From Raphanus sativus (lineage: Eukaryota > Streptophyta > Magnoliopsida > Brassicales > Brassicaceae): a stretch of 64,000 nt of DNA. The notes below the pieces were generated by a model. It was not told the origin of the DNA. It made no database searches and was given only the letters and a program-made list of their open reading frames with translations. Of this stretch, positions 33,945 to 46,470 are shown one piece after another (the first letter of the stretch is position 1; every line of letters starts with the position of its first letter). The DNA lies in assembly GCF_000801105.2 (NCBI RefSeq), contig NC_079518.1, forward strand, positions 18,642,800 to 18,706,799, written 5' to 3'. The translations under genes and the position numbers were made by a program.

Positions 33945-35461
33945 ATGATTAGATATAATAATTTTTGTACTAGTGTCAGGAATACTGTAATAAAGATCCA
34001 AAACAATTAGCATCCTGAAATTACATGAAAAAAAAATCTTTGCTTAAAGGAAATAAAAAATATTAATTCACCATATGAGATATATAAATTTAAAATATCA
34101 ACCATAAACATATTGTAGTCTAAATATATTCTGTATGACATATTTGTCTTATTTTAACCTGAAAATGGTTATAAGAAATTAAAACTAGAAATAAATACTC
34201 AAAATAAAATTCTCTATTAGTGATATTGAAAATTAATGCATTTATTATACAACATTAAAAATTAAAATTTCTAAGATTCTACTGAACTAAAATAATAACA
34301 TACATGTATGAAAAACCTCAGATGCCAAGTTTTTATTAAATAAACTATTGGATAATACGAACATCAAATATATGTATATTAAAAATAAATAATAATAATA
34401 ATAATACAAATTAATTAATTTTGACTAAAACTTAGGTAATATTCAATCATAATAATAATCTAAACCTATAACCAATTGACCTTGCAAAATCAGTAACAAA
34501 TAACAAACTGTATATTAACAAGATATCTTCTATAAGGAAAAGAGAATAATATTTGAAACCAATGATAAAATATATGATAAAGTATTATACGGTAAGGATT
34601 TATTTTAATTTTATTTTTACTATAATCCAAGTTTTAAGCTCACGGATATTTTAATGAAAATTTTATTTTGTGCAAATTAATGCTACTATATATATATTAT
34701 ATATATATATATATATGTGTGTATATATGTATATACGATATAAATAAAAAATAGAACACTAAAAATTAAGAAATTTCATAAAAAATGGGTATCTCCAAAA
34801 GATATTTATTGCATTTGTTTTCACTATCTTCTTCATAGTATCTAAGTGTAGTTTATGTCACTAATTAAGTATTTATTACCTACTTTTAATGTATATTTTA
34901 AATATTATATTCATTATGAAATATGTGTTGATGTTATATTAGCAATTAATAATATTTTTTGTGTAGAACAAAACAACCATAAACATATTGTAATTTAAAT
35001 ATATTATGCATGATGTATTTGGCTTATGAAAAACCTCATATGCCAAGTTTTTATTAAATAAACTTTTGGATTCATCTAAAACTAAATGTATATTTTTTTT
35101 AAAAAATATTAAATTTATATTAGTAAATATATAATATAAATTAAATTTTTGACTTAAACTAAGGAAATAATCTATAACCGATAGAACTTGCAAAATCAGT
35201 AACAAAATAACAAAACATATATTGACAAGATATTTTCTATAAAAAAGAGAATAACATTTGAAACCAAAGATGAAATATTATAAAGTAAGGAATTTATTAT
35301 AATATTATTTTGACTATAAACCAAGAAATTAACCTCAAGGATATTTTGATGAAATTTTCCTTCTTCGTCAATGAAATATTCCTTTTATGAAAATTTATGT
35401 TATTATATATATAACAATAAAAGAACACTAAAAAAAATTAATTAAGAAAAGTTCATACAAA

Positions 35462-35795
35462 ATGGCTATCTCCAAAAACATATTGATCGCATTTGTTTTC
35501 ACTATCTTCTTCATAGTATCTAATGTTCATTGCTACCCAGGTATTTAATTTCACTTTACTGTTTACTTTTTATTTATACTCATATATTTATCTTTTTTTT
35601 ATAACTGTCAACATTGTAATCATTTTGATTTTAAACAGACTTTGAAGTAAAACAAGACTACAAAAATGCTACGCACATATTCTGTGTAAACCAAATGACC
35701 AAGCATGTGAGAACTTTTGTGCAGCTATGACCATTCAGTTAGTTGGCGATTGTAGTTCTGGAAAATGTTGTTGTAGGTCAAAAAGGCCAAACTAA
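35462..35795 (+). pseudogene. DEFL gene copy 3, frameshifted
   Basis: Exon 1 (35462-35540) is intact and identical in product to copy 2. Exon 2 (35639-35795) has lost one A in the run after GACTAC and has other changes (GCACATATTCT). The frame shifts before the cysteine core and soon meets a stop. The downstream cysteine codons, including KCCC, are still present in the original frame. The missing base is in a homopolymer, so it could be a sequencing error. Confidence 0.75.
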
Positions 35796-37265
35796 ATGAT
35801 TAGATATAATAATTTTTGTACTAGTGTGAGGAATACTGTAATAAAGATCCAAAACAATTAGCATCCTGAAATTACATGAAAACAAAATCTTTGCTTAAAG
35901 GAAATAAAAAATATTAATTCACCATATGAGATATATAAATTTAAAATATCAACCATAACATATTGTAGTCTAAATATATTCTGTATGACATATTTGTCTT
36001 ATGTTAACCTGAAAATGGTTATAAGAAATAAAACTAGAAATAAATACTCAAAATAAAATTCTCTATTAGTGATATTGCAAATTAATGCATTTATTATACA
36101 ACATTAAAAATTAAAATTTCTAAGATTCTACTGAACTAATAATAAATACATGTATGAAAAATCAGATGCCAAGTTTTTATTAAATAAACTATTGGATAAT
36201 CCTAACATCAAATATATGTATATTAAAAATAAATAATAATGATAATACAAATTAATAATTTTGACTAAAACTTAGGTAATATTCAATCATAATAATAATC
36301 TAAACCTATAACCAATTGACCTTGCAAATCAGTAACAAATAACAAACTGTATATTAACAAGATATCTTCTATAAGGAAAGAGAATAATATTTGAAACCAA
36401 TGATAAAATAATATGATAAAGTATATACGGTAAGGAATTTATTTTAATTTTATTTTTACTATAATCCAAGTTATTAAGCTCACGGATATTTTAATGAAAA
36501 TTTTATTTTGTGCAAATTAATGCTACTATATATATATGTGTGTATATATGTATATACGATATAAATAAAAATAGAACACTAAAATTAAGAAATTTCATAA
36601 AAAATGGTATCTCCAAAAGATATTAATTGCATTTGTTTTCACTATCTTCTTCATAGTATCTAAGTGTAGTTTATGTCACTAATTAAGTATTTATTACCTA
36701 CTTTTAATGTATATTTTAAATATTATATTCATTATGAAATATGTGTTGATGTTATATTAGCAATTAATAATTTTTTTGTGTAGAACAAAACCATAAACAT
36801 ATTGTAATTTAAATATATTATGCATGATGTTTTGGCTTATGAAAAACCCATATGCCAAGTTTTCATTAAATAAATTTTGGATTCGTCTAAAACTAAATAT
36901 ATATATTTTTTTAAATATTAATTTATAATATTAATATATAATATAAATTAACTTTTTGATTTAAACTAAGGAAATAATCTATAACCGATAGAACTTGCAA
37001 ATCAGTAACAAAATAAAACATATATTGACAAGATATTTTCTATAAAAAAGAGAATAACATTTGAAACCAAAGATGAAATATTATAAAGTAAGGAATTTAT
37101 TTTAATATTATTTTGACTATAAACCAAGAAATTAACCTCAAGGATATTTTGATGAAATTTTCCTTCTTCGTCAATGAAATATTCCTTTTATGAAAATTTA
37201 TGTTATTATATATAACAATATAAATCAAAACAGAACACTAAAAAAATTAAGAAAGTTCATACAAA

Positions 37266-37593
37266 ATGGCTATCTCCAAAACATATTGATCGCATTTGTT
37301 TTCACTATCTTCTTCATAGTATCTAATGTTCATTGCTACCCAGGTATTTAATTTCACTTTACTGTTTACATTTTATTTATACTCATATATTTCTTTTTTA
37401 TAAACTGTCAACATTGTAATCATTTTGATTTTAAACAGACTTTGAAGTAAAACAAGACTACAAAAATGCTACGATAATATTCCGTGTAAACCAAATGACC
37501 AAGCATGTGAGAACTTTTGTGCAGCTATGACCATTCAGTTAGTTGGCGATTGTAGTTCTGGAAAATGTTGTTGTAGGTCAAAAAGGAAACTAA
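37266..37593 (+). pseudogene. DEFL gene copy 4, frameshifted in both exons
   Basis: Exon 1 (37266-37343) lacks one A in the AAAAA after TCC, giving TGA after seven codons. Exon 2 (37439-37593) lacks one A after GACTAC and loses CC near the end (AAAAGGAAAC where others have AAAAGGCCAAAC). Splice sites remain. As in copy 3, most lesions are single bases in short runs. Confidence 0.75.
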
Positions 37594-39161
37594 CATTATT
37601 AGATATAATAATTTTTGTAATAGTGTCAGGAATACTGTAATAAGATCCAAAACAGTTAGCAACCTGAAATTACATGAAAAAAAAATCTTTGCTTAAAGGA
37701 AATAAAATATTAATTCATCATATGAGATATATAAATTTAAATATCAACCATAAACATTTGTAGTCTAAATATATTCTGTATGACATATTTGTCTTATGTT
37801 AACCTGAAAATGGTTATAGAAATAAAACTAGAAATAAATACTAAAATAAAATTCTCTATTAGTGATATTGCAAATTAATGCTTTATTATACAACATTAAA
37901 AATTAAATTTCTAAGATTCAACTGAACTAAAATAATAACATACATGTATGAAACCTCAGATGCCAAGTTTTTATTAAATAAACTATTGGATAATCCTAAC
38001 ATCAAATATATGTATATTAAAAATAAATAATATAATACAATTAAATTAATTTTGACTAAATTAGTAATATTCAATCATGATAATAATCTAAACCTATACC
38101 AATTGACCTTGCAAAATCAGTAACAAATAACAACTGTATATTAAGAAGATATCTTCTATAAGGAAAAGAGAATAATATTTGAAACCAATGATAAAATAAT
38201 ATGATAAAGTATTTATACGGTAAGGAATTTATTTTAATTTTATTTTTACTACAATCCAAGTTATTAGCTCACGGATATTTTAATGAAATTTTATTTTGTG
38301 CAAATTAATGCTACTATGTATATATATGTGTGTATTATGTATATACGATATAAATAAAAATAGAACACTAAAAATTAAGAAATTTCATAAAAAATGGGGT
38401 ATCTCCAAAGATATTAATTGCATTTGTTTTCACTATCTTCTTCATAGTATCTAAGTGTAGTTTATGTCACTAATTAAGTATTTATTACCTACTTTTAATG
38501 TTTTTTAAATATTATATTCATTATGAAATATGTGTTGATGTTATATTAGCAATTAATATATTTTTTTGTGTAGAACAAAAAAGAAACATATTGTAATTTA
38601 AATATATTATGCATGATGTATTTGGCTTATGAAAACCCCATATGCCAAGTTTTTATTAAGGGGAAATTTCATAACTACACTTTGTGTAGTACCACATTCA
38701 AGTTTACCACCATTTTTAGGGACATTTTCACAAATACACTTTTCAGTAGTGTGAAAAAGACTAAATTAACCCTACCCTATCTCTAACATATCACCTCTCT
38801 CCGTCGTTACCTTCTTCTCTCTGTCGAGACATCGTTTCTCTCCTCCGGATCCGTCGTCGTCATCGAAAGTCATCGTCGTCGTCGTCATGATCGTCGTAGT
38901 CGTCATCATCGAAAGTCATCGTCATCGTTCCGTTGAGATCTCCGACGAGCTAACACACGGATTCTCTTCTCACGCAATCGTCATCTCGTCCCTCTCTCAC
39001 ACACCGTGGATCAGATGTCGGATCCTTCAACCTGTTCAGTTTCCCACCTGGTATGCGTATATCTCCTTTCGATTTTGTGTATTTCTGACGAAATCTGAAA
39101 CAACGAACGTTAGTAAACATTTGCTTTTATCCAAAAGGCAAAAGGTTGATTTGGAGTTCAA

Positions 39162-39931
39162 GTTGAGATTAAGATTTTGGAATAGCTAACACTGCACTTT
39201 TTACAGAATTTAATCCCTTAAAAATCTGAATTTCTTGATATTGTTAAAAGTACAACTCGACGATTTATAAGTCTTATAAATAAGAACGATTGAGCAATAG
39301 AGGAGTAGTGTTAATATTACTTTAGTGTGAGATGTAGTGTCTATTACTTGCAGTGTTGAGATTAAGATTTTGGAAAGCGAACACTGCATTTTTACAGAAA
39401 TTATAATCCCTATAAATCTGGATTTCTGGATATTGTGTAAAAATACAGCTCGACGATTATAAGTCTTTATAAAGAAAAACGATTTAGCAATTGAGGAGTT
39501 GTGTCTATTATTCTAGTGTTGAGATGTAGTGTATTTACTTGCAGTGTTTGAGATTAAGATTTTGGATAGCGAACACTGCATTTTTTTATAGATTATAATC
39601 CCTTATAAATCTGGATTTCTGGATACTGTTAAAGTACAATTCGACGATTTATAGTCTTTATAAAGAAGAAAATTTAGCAATAGAGAGTAGTGTTCTATTA
39701 CTTCTAGTGTTGAGATGTAGTGTCTATTACTTGCAGAGTTGAGATTAAGATTTTGGAATAGCGAACACTGCATTTTTACAGAATTATAATCCCTTATAAA
39801 TCTGGATTTCTGGATATTGTTAAAAGTACAACTCGACGATTATAAGTCTTTTATAAAGAAGAACGATTTAGCAATAGAGTAGTAGTGTCTATTACTTCTA
39901 GTGTTGAGATGTAGTGTCTATTACTTGCAGT
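39162..39931 (+). repeat. Tandem repeat, about 192 bp x 4
   Basis: Units start at GTTGAGATTAAGATTTTGG (or GTTTGAG) at 39162, 39355, 39546 and 39738, with a fifth start at 39932 that diverges at once. Periods are 193, 191, 192 and 194. Each holds TAAATCTGGATTTCTGGATA, a CTCGACGAT word and TTGCAGTGTTGAG. Copies differ mostly by one-base length changes. Confidence 0.92.
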
Positions 39932-40309
39932 GTTGAGATTGTTTATTTTAGACATTACTAAAAATATTAACAAACATAGTATTAAGGTTTGGGATTATGA
40001 AGCACGAACATTGTTGTAATGATCCCACATCTTTTATATTGTTTATAGAATATCTTAATTAGTATTTGAAGTTTGAAGATTGAAAATTTAGAAGAGATTG
40101 AAGGAGTTATGGAAGTCGGAGCTTGCCGTATCTTCAGAAGCAAACAAGTGTTGATTGACGTGTTTCAAGCAAGGCTTATCTCCTTGACGTGTGTCTCAAC
40201 TCACCGCTTTCATTAGTTTTTATTTTTTTTATGTTGACCTTTGTTCTGTTGCCTAAAAAATGTTGACCTCTGTTTCAATTTGGCTTTTTTAAACTGTGCC
40301 AATTTATGT

Positions 40310-40873
40310 TTTTATGCCAATAAGAGTTTATAAAATCATTTATAAGACTTTATAAATGTTTATAAGAATTTACAAATAATTTTAAAGATTTTATAAATCC
40401 ACATATAACTTATATGATATAAGGGTTTATAAAAATATTATTAGAGTTTCACAATCTTCATAATATAATTTATAAGAGTTAACAAATCATTTAGAAGAAT
40501 TTACAAATCCTTACAAAAGTTATAAGTAAATCTTCCAAAGATTTTATAAGTGTTTTATAATTTTTATAATTTTGTAAATTATTTATAATTATTTATGATT
40601 ATTGATAAGAAATAAAAAATATTTATAATGGTTTATAAAACCATTTACAAAAGTCTGAAGCGGTGAAGCCTTGCTTGCTGTACGCATGTGCTATAGAATC
40701 TGCCATGTATATCATCTTTTTACAAAGCATGCACGTGTTCTTTAGCTTGATAAAATATTTAAAAGTTATTTATAAGGATTTATAAAATCATTTATAAAGA
40801 TTTGAAGAAACCCTTAATAATTATCTATGAGTATATAAATTCATTAATCATAGTTTATAAAGGTCTATAAAAC
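40310..40873. repeat. Degenerate TTTATAA-rich repeat
   Basis: Short words such as TTTATAAGA, TTTATAAA and ATTTACAAA recur every 10-20 bases with no fixed period. It runs into the assembly gap, a likely cause of the gap. Confidence 0.6.
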
Positions 40874-40973
40874 NNNNNNNNNNNNNNNNNNNNNNNNNNN
40901 NNNNNNNNNNNNNNNNNNNNNNNNNNNNNNNNNNNNNNNNNNNNNNNNNNNNNNNNNNNNNNNNNNNNNNNNN
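40874..40973. other. Assembly gap of exactly 100 N
   Basis: One hundred N, the conventional size for a gap of unknown length. A weak frame spanning it on the minus strand is meaningless. Confidence 1.
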
Positions 40974-41276
40974 ACTTCTAAAAGTAATAATAAATGATTC
41001 TCAATATATATTTTCAAATACTCAAGTAAATGAGTTGAAATACAAAGAAAACAAATATAAATAGCATACAATAAAAGGTATGAGTCCAAACTATTATCGA
41101 TACTGTTTCACCAAAATAAATAACAATATCGACATCCTTTCACACCCCAAAAAAAACATTTACAATATGAGAATTACAATATCGATATTTCTTTTATGAA
41201 GTGACAATTCTCTCCTTCTCAATCAACAGCAAAGCAAGCAACCATCAACACTAATTCCTAGGGATAAAACAGTATT

Positions 41277-42059
41277 TTACGCATGGGGAATCCAAAGCGG
41301 TGCCGTGGCAGCAACGCTTGTGGGCTCCTTGCAACTTAAGGCGTTGAGAAACCTCCAAGAAGGAGACGGTGACGTCCGAGATCTCTGGTCAGGATGAGAC
41401 GGAAACATAACCGGTGGAACATTCCGGCGAGTCTTGCGACTCTTTATGTTCCTCAGCTCGATCTCCGGTGGGAACTTAACTATACCAAACATGATCACAT
41501 ACCATCTTGGTCTTACACTCTTTCCACTTCCAGACGACAACACTTCAGGCTTCGCCATACCTTTTGTCGAAGAAACCTTTTCCGGTGGAGTGGTTAAACG
41601 ACGCGTGAGCTTACGATCATCTAAAGAACGGCTTGTCCTCATGGGTCCGACATTGTCACGTGCTAGGGGAGGGTTTAACTTATTGCCTTGTATAGCAGAC
41701 AAGGACTCGGATCTTGTCCGAACTCGTGGGCTAATGTGTTCAGGAGGCGAGAAGAGGGCACTTTGGTAATTTAAAGGGATGATTCTGCCACGGTAGATTA
41801 TGTTTTCTGCCGGAGAAACGTCGTAGGAAGTTGAGGTCAAGAACTCAAAAGGTTCCGGCGACGGTTCACCGTGATATTCAATGGTGGATGTGGTGGCGGT
41901 GGAACTAGGTTTGTTGCTGTCGTTGAGCAGGGGAAGGTCTCGGAGAGAGAGGGTTTCTTCTTTATCTTCTTCTTCTTCTTCTTGTTCTACTTCTAGGAGA
42001 TGATGTAATGGTTTTGTGAGTTTAGTGTTTTGGAGATTGAGATTTTGTGAAGCTTCCAT
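41277..42059 (-). CDS. Uncharacterised plant protein, MAKR-like motifs
   Basis: Single-exon frame of 260 residues. It begins MEASQNLN and has an acidic run (EEEEEDKEE, about 26-36), a DLPLL motif (about 41-45), an FEFLTS motif with a following AENIIYRGRIIPLN segment (about 71-97), Ser/Arg-rich stretches (TRSESLSA, RTSRSLDD), and a basic conserved block near 184-210 (RPRWYVIMFGIVKFPPEIEL). The FEF...GRIIPL layout recalls membrane-associated kinase regulator-like proteins, but I do not assign a function. There is no signal peptide or membrane segment. The GC content and the absence of stops contrast with the AT-rich surroundings, supporting a host gene. It may be the counterpart of the gene next to SmF in Arabidopsis, from memory only. 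Confidence 0.8.
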   Translation of the reverse strand: MEASQNLNLQNTKLTKPLHHLLEVEQEEEEEDKEETLSLRDLPLLNDSNKPSSTATTSTIEYHGEPSPEPFEFLTSTSYDVSPAENIIYRGRIIPLNYQSALFSPPEHISPRVRTRSESLSAIQGNKLNPPLARDNVGPMRTSRSLDDRKLTRRLTTPPEKVSSTKGMAKPEVLSSGSGKSVRPRWYVIMFGIVKFPPEIELRNIKSRKTRRNVPPVMFPSHPDQRSRTSPSPSWRFLNALSCKEPTSVAATAPLWIPHA

Positions 42060-42124
42060 GTCTTTTTAGGAAATAGAGAGAGGTCGAATGAAGATTTTGA
42101 AGGCATCAAGTTTTTGTCACCACA

Positions 42125-42134
42125 TATTTATATA
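42125..42134 (-). promoter_or_regulatory. TATA box of the 41277-42059 gene
   Basis: TATATAAATA on the minus strand, about 65 bases upstream of the start codon, a normal plant spacing. Confidence 0.65.
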
Positions 42135-42825
42135 CATGGCCTCCTAGAAGGCTGGGTGGTCAAATAAACTTACAATGACTTTTTTAAGTGACAAGGTTAT
42201 TTTACGGGTTATATAATTCTTTAGGTGTTTTTATATACATAATGTTTGTCGTTTTTTGACTCGTCCATTTTTCTGTGGTTATACAAAATTTTAAGAGCTT
42301 AATTATTTGTGAAATTTCAAATTGCTATTTTGATACACAATTAGGAGTAATTGTTTATCTCGACTAATTGCTATACCCTCGTTGTATCATTTGATTTTTT
42401 TTTTATAAGTACCTTTGTCTCCTTTTTCCTAGTCTGTTGGCTAAATATGCCTTACAACTTTATATCAAATAAACATACTACTACTACTGTTTTAATTGTT
42501 TTTAACGTTCCTAGCCTGTTTACATTCGAATCCCACTCAAGAATCAGAATTGCAAGTACCAACACCACCATTGATCCAAAGCATCTTTTTATATTCGGAA
42601 ATCCGTTTCCGTACATCTATTATTTTTCTATGTAAAAAATCACCATATGTATATATCATCCCAAGTGTTACAAAAAGAAGTAGGTACATCATCGCGAACG
42701 CATACTAAATTTACATATTTTTAGAAACATATAACTTGTAAATGTTTATAGCTAGTTTCTATTCTGGACTACATTAAATCTCCAAATTCATCAGTTAACT
42801 TGTTACTCACCGATTATTGTCAGCA
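42135..42825. other. Intergenic, nothing recognised
   Basis: AT-rich sequence. The short frames at 42351-42708 have no family features. Confidence 0.5.
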
Positions 42826-42840
42826 AACACTACAAGATTT

Positions 42841-43219
42841 TTTGTTTTATTTTTCTTAAAAGTACCATTTATTCATTTCCAAAACCTTCGAAGAAGGCAA
42901 AATATTACAAGTTTTAGAACCTGAATAAAGGAAACAACAGGCAGCGAAACATAAGAAAGAGACAAATGTGAAGCAAGAAGTAACTTGACTGGGAGGGAGC
43001 GGCCGATTTTAAAAATTCCAACTACTACGGAGGATGAAAACACCTGAACCAAGCGTGAATATATGATTCTTGCGATGAAGAGAGGCTCATTCTACTGGAT
43101 GACCGCAGGATCCGATCCAAGCCATAGAGTTTTGCCCGGAGGGTGAGCTGAATGTCTTTGATGAGCATTTGAGCAGGCCTACTAACCGCAGTATGATACC
43201 GCGCATTCCTTTCCGATCC
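42841..43219 (-). mobile_element. 5'-truncated LINE-type retroposon fragment
   Basis: A 15-bp direct repeat AACACTACAAGATTT flanks the segment (42826-42840 and 43220-43234). Next to the left copy lies a T-rich run, an A-rich tail on the minus strand. This is the signature of target-primed retroposition on the minus strand. Inside, GC-richer DNA gives broken frames of LINE 3'-end type. A truncated gene copy cannot be excluded because the source is not recognised with certainty. Confidence 0.7.
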
Positions 43220-43250
43220 AACACTACAAGATTTAGCTTTAACATTAGAA

Positions 43251-44548
43251 CTAGATTTTGACCCGCTCTTAAAAAGGGCGGGTATATTTTTGTTTGAAAA
43301 ATATAATATTTTTGTTGGAAAAATATTTTATGTAATAAAAATTATAATTTTTGATAAATTATATATTTAACTTTTTATGAAATTTATTTTAAATTAATTA
43401 TATGATTTATTTTTTTACATTAAATATGACTAAATTTTAGAAAACTCTAATAATTATATCCCGTAATATGATTTTATTTATTTAACCCGAAGTTATACTT
43501 ATTTTACACTGATTTTTTTATTTAACTAAAATATTTTATATTTTCATACTCTTGTATTGAAAAATTCATTTGTGCGTTTCAAAATATTTTCTATAATTTT
43601 ATTAAATTTAGTTTATGTGATTTAGTTTTTATTTTAAATGAAACTATTTTTAAGTAGTTGAAATAATTCAGATCCGTATTATGATTTTGTTGATTTAATC
43701 ATTTTATTATTTCAAATTGATTTTATTTTGAGGTTTCATTTAATAAATTCTTTCAAATAATTAATAAAGTGAAAGATTTTTTGAAAAGATATGGTGCAAA
43801 CATTTAGGAAATAAAATTTTCAAAAAGACTAAGAAGTGATTTATATTAAATACTCTTTAATGTAATTGCAAAATAATGACTTTTGATTGGTTGCAAATAA
43901 TGCTGGTAAAAAAAATACATACAATTTTGTAATTACTTAAAAAATTTCAGGAGAATATTAATAAACATGCATCTGCTTTAATAGTATAAAATTGTTATGT
44001 TTAAAAGAAAAACCTATCTAATATTTTGACCGAAAGACACTATAGAAAAGTACATATCTTGAGAGAAAAGGTACACTTTCACTTTTTCTTATAGAAGTTA
44101 GTATATCGACTTAATCGTTTTATAACACCCCCTCCCCCTAACACTTTTCTAATTTAGGGAGATTGTTAGATTGACTTAATCGTTTTATAAATTTTTTTAT
44201 TTCCAACAGGTTGAAGCGATGATGATTATTTAAACATATTTCTTAATGATTAGATGATTATTTAAACATCATTAAGGCCTTTGTAACAAAGGATCCATAA
44301 TAGTTTGTTTGGTCCTATCTTATTATTTGTTTCCATATTAATTGATGAAAAATTATTTTCCTACGAAAGAGGAGGGAATATTTTGATATATTTCTTTTTC
44401 CAAAAAACCAAAAAACAACGATTTGATTGTATTTATTATGGTCAAATTTTTTTATTTTAAAAATTTAAAAAGTTAGTGGCATTTCATTGTAAAAAATTAG
44501 AAAACTAATGGCAGAATCCTAATAGGGATTCTGCTTTAATAGTATAGA
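43251..44548 (-). mobile_element. Non-autonomous Helitron (1298 bp)
   Basis: Minus-strand start TCTATACTATTAAAGCAG (ending at 44548) and end hairpin CCGCCCTTTTTAAGAGCGG then CAAAATCTAG at 43251-43254, with A and T flanks. A second TATACTATTAAAGCAG start lies inside at about 43978-43994, so two elements may share this 3' end. No gene. Confidence 0.8.
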
Positions 44549-45585
44549 TTATTTCGCTATATATATGTATATTCAAATTATCTCATAGGTAAATTTGTAT
44601 TATAATTTAATACTTTTTAATTTTCTTATATTCTATACATGTTTTACGAGTCTCCGAACAGAACAACGACCTAGTATATTTTGACAAACTGTTTTGTTAA
44701 TAGCAATCTTACTTAGAAATTAGAATCGACCCGAAGGTATTACGTATGTTAATAAATCTAAAGCACCACGTGCATTTTCTTATCTGTGGGTTAATATATC
44801 ATACTTACATGAACCAAAGAATATTCATAGCATATAAGAATAGTGACCAAGTCTCTCTATCCGATTGTGTTTAATTTCGTCTATGAAAATTGCGTGATTC
44901 ATAGGTATTTCTAGAATGATAGTGATATATATAGTCAAAAACATTTATTGATGTTTTTCCCAATCTAATTTGAATTTCTATGAAGCAGTGATATGAAACT
45001 CTAGCGACAATAATTTGTACTTTTCCAATGCGTAATATAAGTGCAACTAGTTTTCGAATTGGAAATATCATTGTGATTTTATATAAAGTCATGCAAATAT
45101 ACGCATATACTATATAACGTGGCTTGAATCACTATGTTTATTGTTATAAAATAATATATTTTGGAGAATTAAATATTTTCGAATTTCCTATTTTCAGTTG
45201 CATCCAAGTTTGAGATTTTTATATAAAGGTAGTTTTTTGGTAAGAATATTAAGATTACTACCATGTAATTATATGTGCCATATAAAGGTAGTTTTTTTTT
45301 TTTAGAAAGCACAAACTCAAGCCATATAAAGGTAGTTTGTTTCATTATTCGCACAATTAATAATTATTCACATAATTAATAGAAAGATAAATATACACCA
45401 ATAAGCATTCACCTCATTTTTTCATATTTGTTTATTCCTACGTCAAGAATTCATCTTAGAGTTCATTCGCGAATATGTACACTCGACCAATCAGATAGAA
45501 AAACTTAGGCAAAAGCTACTTGGTATATTTTTTTGACATTTGACAACCACTTTTGTTGCAAGTACTTGATAATTAGCACATATTT

Positions 45586-45660
<75 letters not shown>

Positions 45661-46236
45661 ACTTATCTTTTTTTTTCTGAGTTCTTTTTTTTTTGACAAA
45701 CTTATCTATAGATATAGGTTTACATAAAGTGTAGTCATATACGTTATGCGTACTGAAAACAACTGTTTATTAAAAATATACAAACACTCGAATGTAAGAC
45801 TTATAATATAACATACCGTTGTTCCATTAATTTATGAGAAAGGCATGTGTAACTCATGTATTAGAAAGAAATTTATCAATATGCATTAATCAACAATTGT
45901 CAACAATTCTTTTCTATATCGGATAATTAACAAAACATAAAATAAAATGATGATCAATTCTCACTAGACATATATTTTCAATAGAAATATAAAGAATAAA
46001 GACGAAAGTTTCTGAGCAAAAAATATAAAGAAGAAAGTCTACACAAGAAATTGTATGAAGCATACTTTTTTGTAAAAAGATAGTCGAGATTAATCAAGAG
46101 GAAGACTAAGACATGGTGATTGATTGCATAACGAAGTAAAACAAGTATTGATGTATTAATCGTTGCGGGTAACTGAAGCTAGCGAGATAATAATAGCAAC
46201 CTTTCAACGTCCAACACTAAAACTTCGTTAATTACA
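44549..46236. other. Intergenic with (AT)n microsatellite
   Basis: No gene supported. A (CA)n/(TA)n microsatellite lies at about 45582-45661. The word ATATAAAGGTAGTTT is repeated three times at about 45221-45335. Confidence 0.6.
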
Positions 46237-46238
46237 TA

Positions 46239-46468
46239 CTCCCTCTGTTTCATATTAAATATCGTTGTAGAGATTTTTTTTTCGTTACAAAATAAGTGTC
46301 GTTTTAGCATTTCAATGCAAAATTTATTGTTTTTATTCTGCATTTTGTTTTTCTATTGGTTAAGATGTATGGGTAATGATGTTTTTGTATGGAAAATATG
46401 CAAAATTTAATGATTTCTTAATTCGTGTGCACAACTCTAAAATGACACTTATTCAGAAACAGAGGGAG
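46239..46468. mobile_element. Stowaway MITE (230 bp)
   Basis: Terminal inverted repeats CTCCCTCTGTTTC and GAAACAGAGGGAG are flanked by TA on both sides (46237-46238 and 46469-46470), the Tc1/mariner-derived Stowaway pattern. Confidence 0.92.
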
Positions 46469-46470
46469 TA

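Larger units (their letters stand above)
33445..38658 (+). repeat. DEFL tandem array, units 3-5 (period about 1.8 kb)
   Basis: Three DEFL genes start at 33612, 35462 and 37266 (spacing 1850 and 1804). Between them lie the same AT-rich blocks, with an exon-1-only copy in each unit (near 34785, 36604 and 38394). The last unit is cut at 38658 by a MULE-like insertion. Later copies differ from the first mainly by losses of one to a few bases, many in A or T runs. Confidence 0.9.
38659..40873. mobile_element. MULE-like insertion, right end lost at the gap
   Basis: DEFL unit sequence stops at TTTTTATTAA and GGGGAAATTTCATAACTAC begins, a terminus of the kind seen on Mutator-like elements in Brassicaceae. 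A (CGT)n-rich segment follows at about 38850-38935. It gives a meaningless Val/Ile-rich frame. Then come the 192-bp tandem repeats and a long TTTATAA-rich stretch up to the N gap. No transposase seen. The other end and the target duplication are not in the sequence. Confidence 0.5.

Noticed and set aside
38887..39189. 100-codon frame starting with Val/Ile runs
   Set aside because: Produced by a (CGT)n-rich stretch in a MULE-like element, with no recognisable domain.
40865..41089. Minus-strand frame across the N gap
   Set aside because: Contains unknown residues from the gap.
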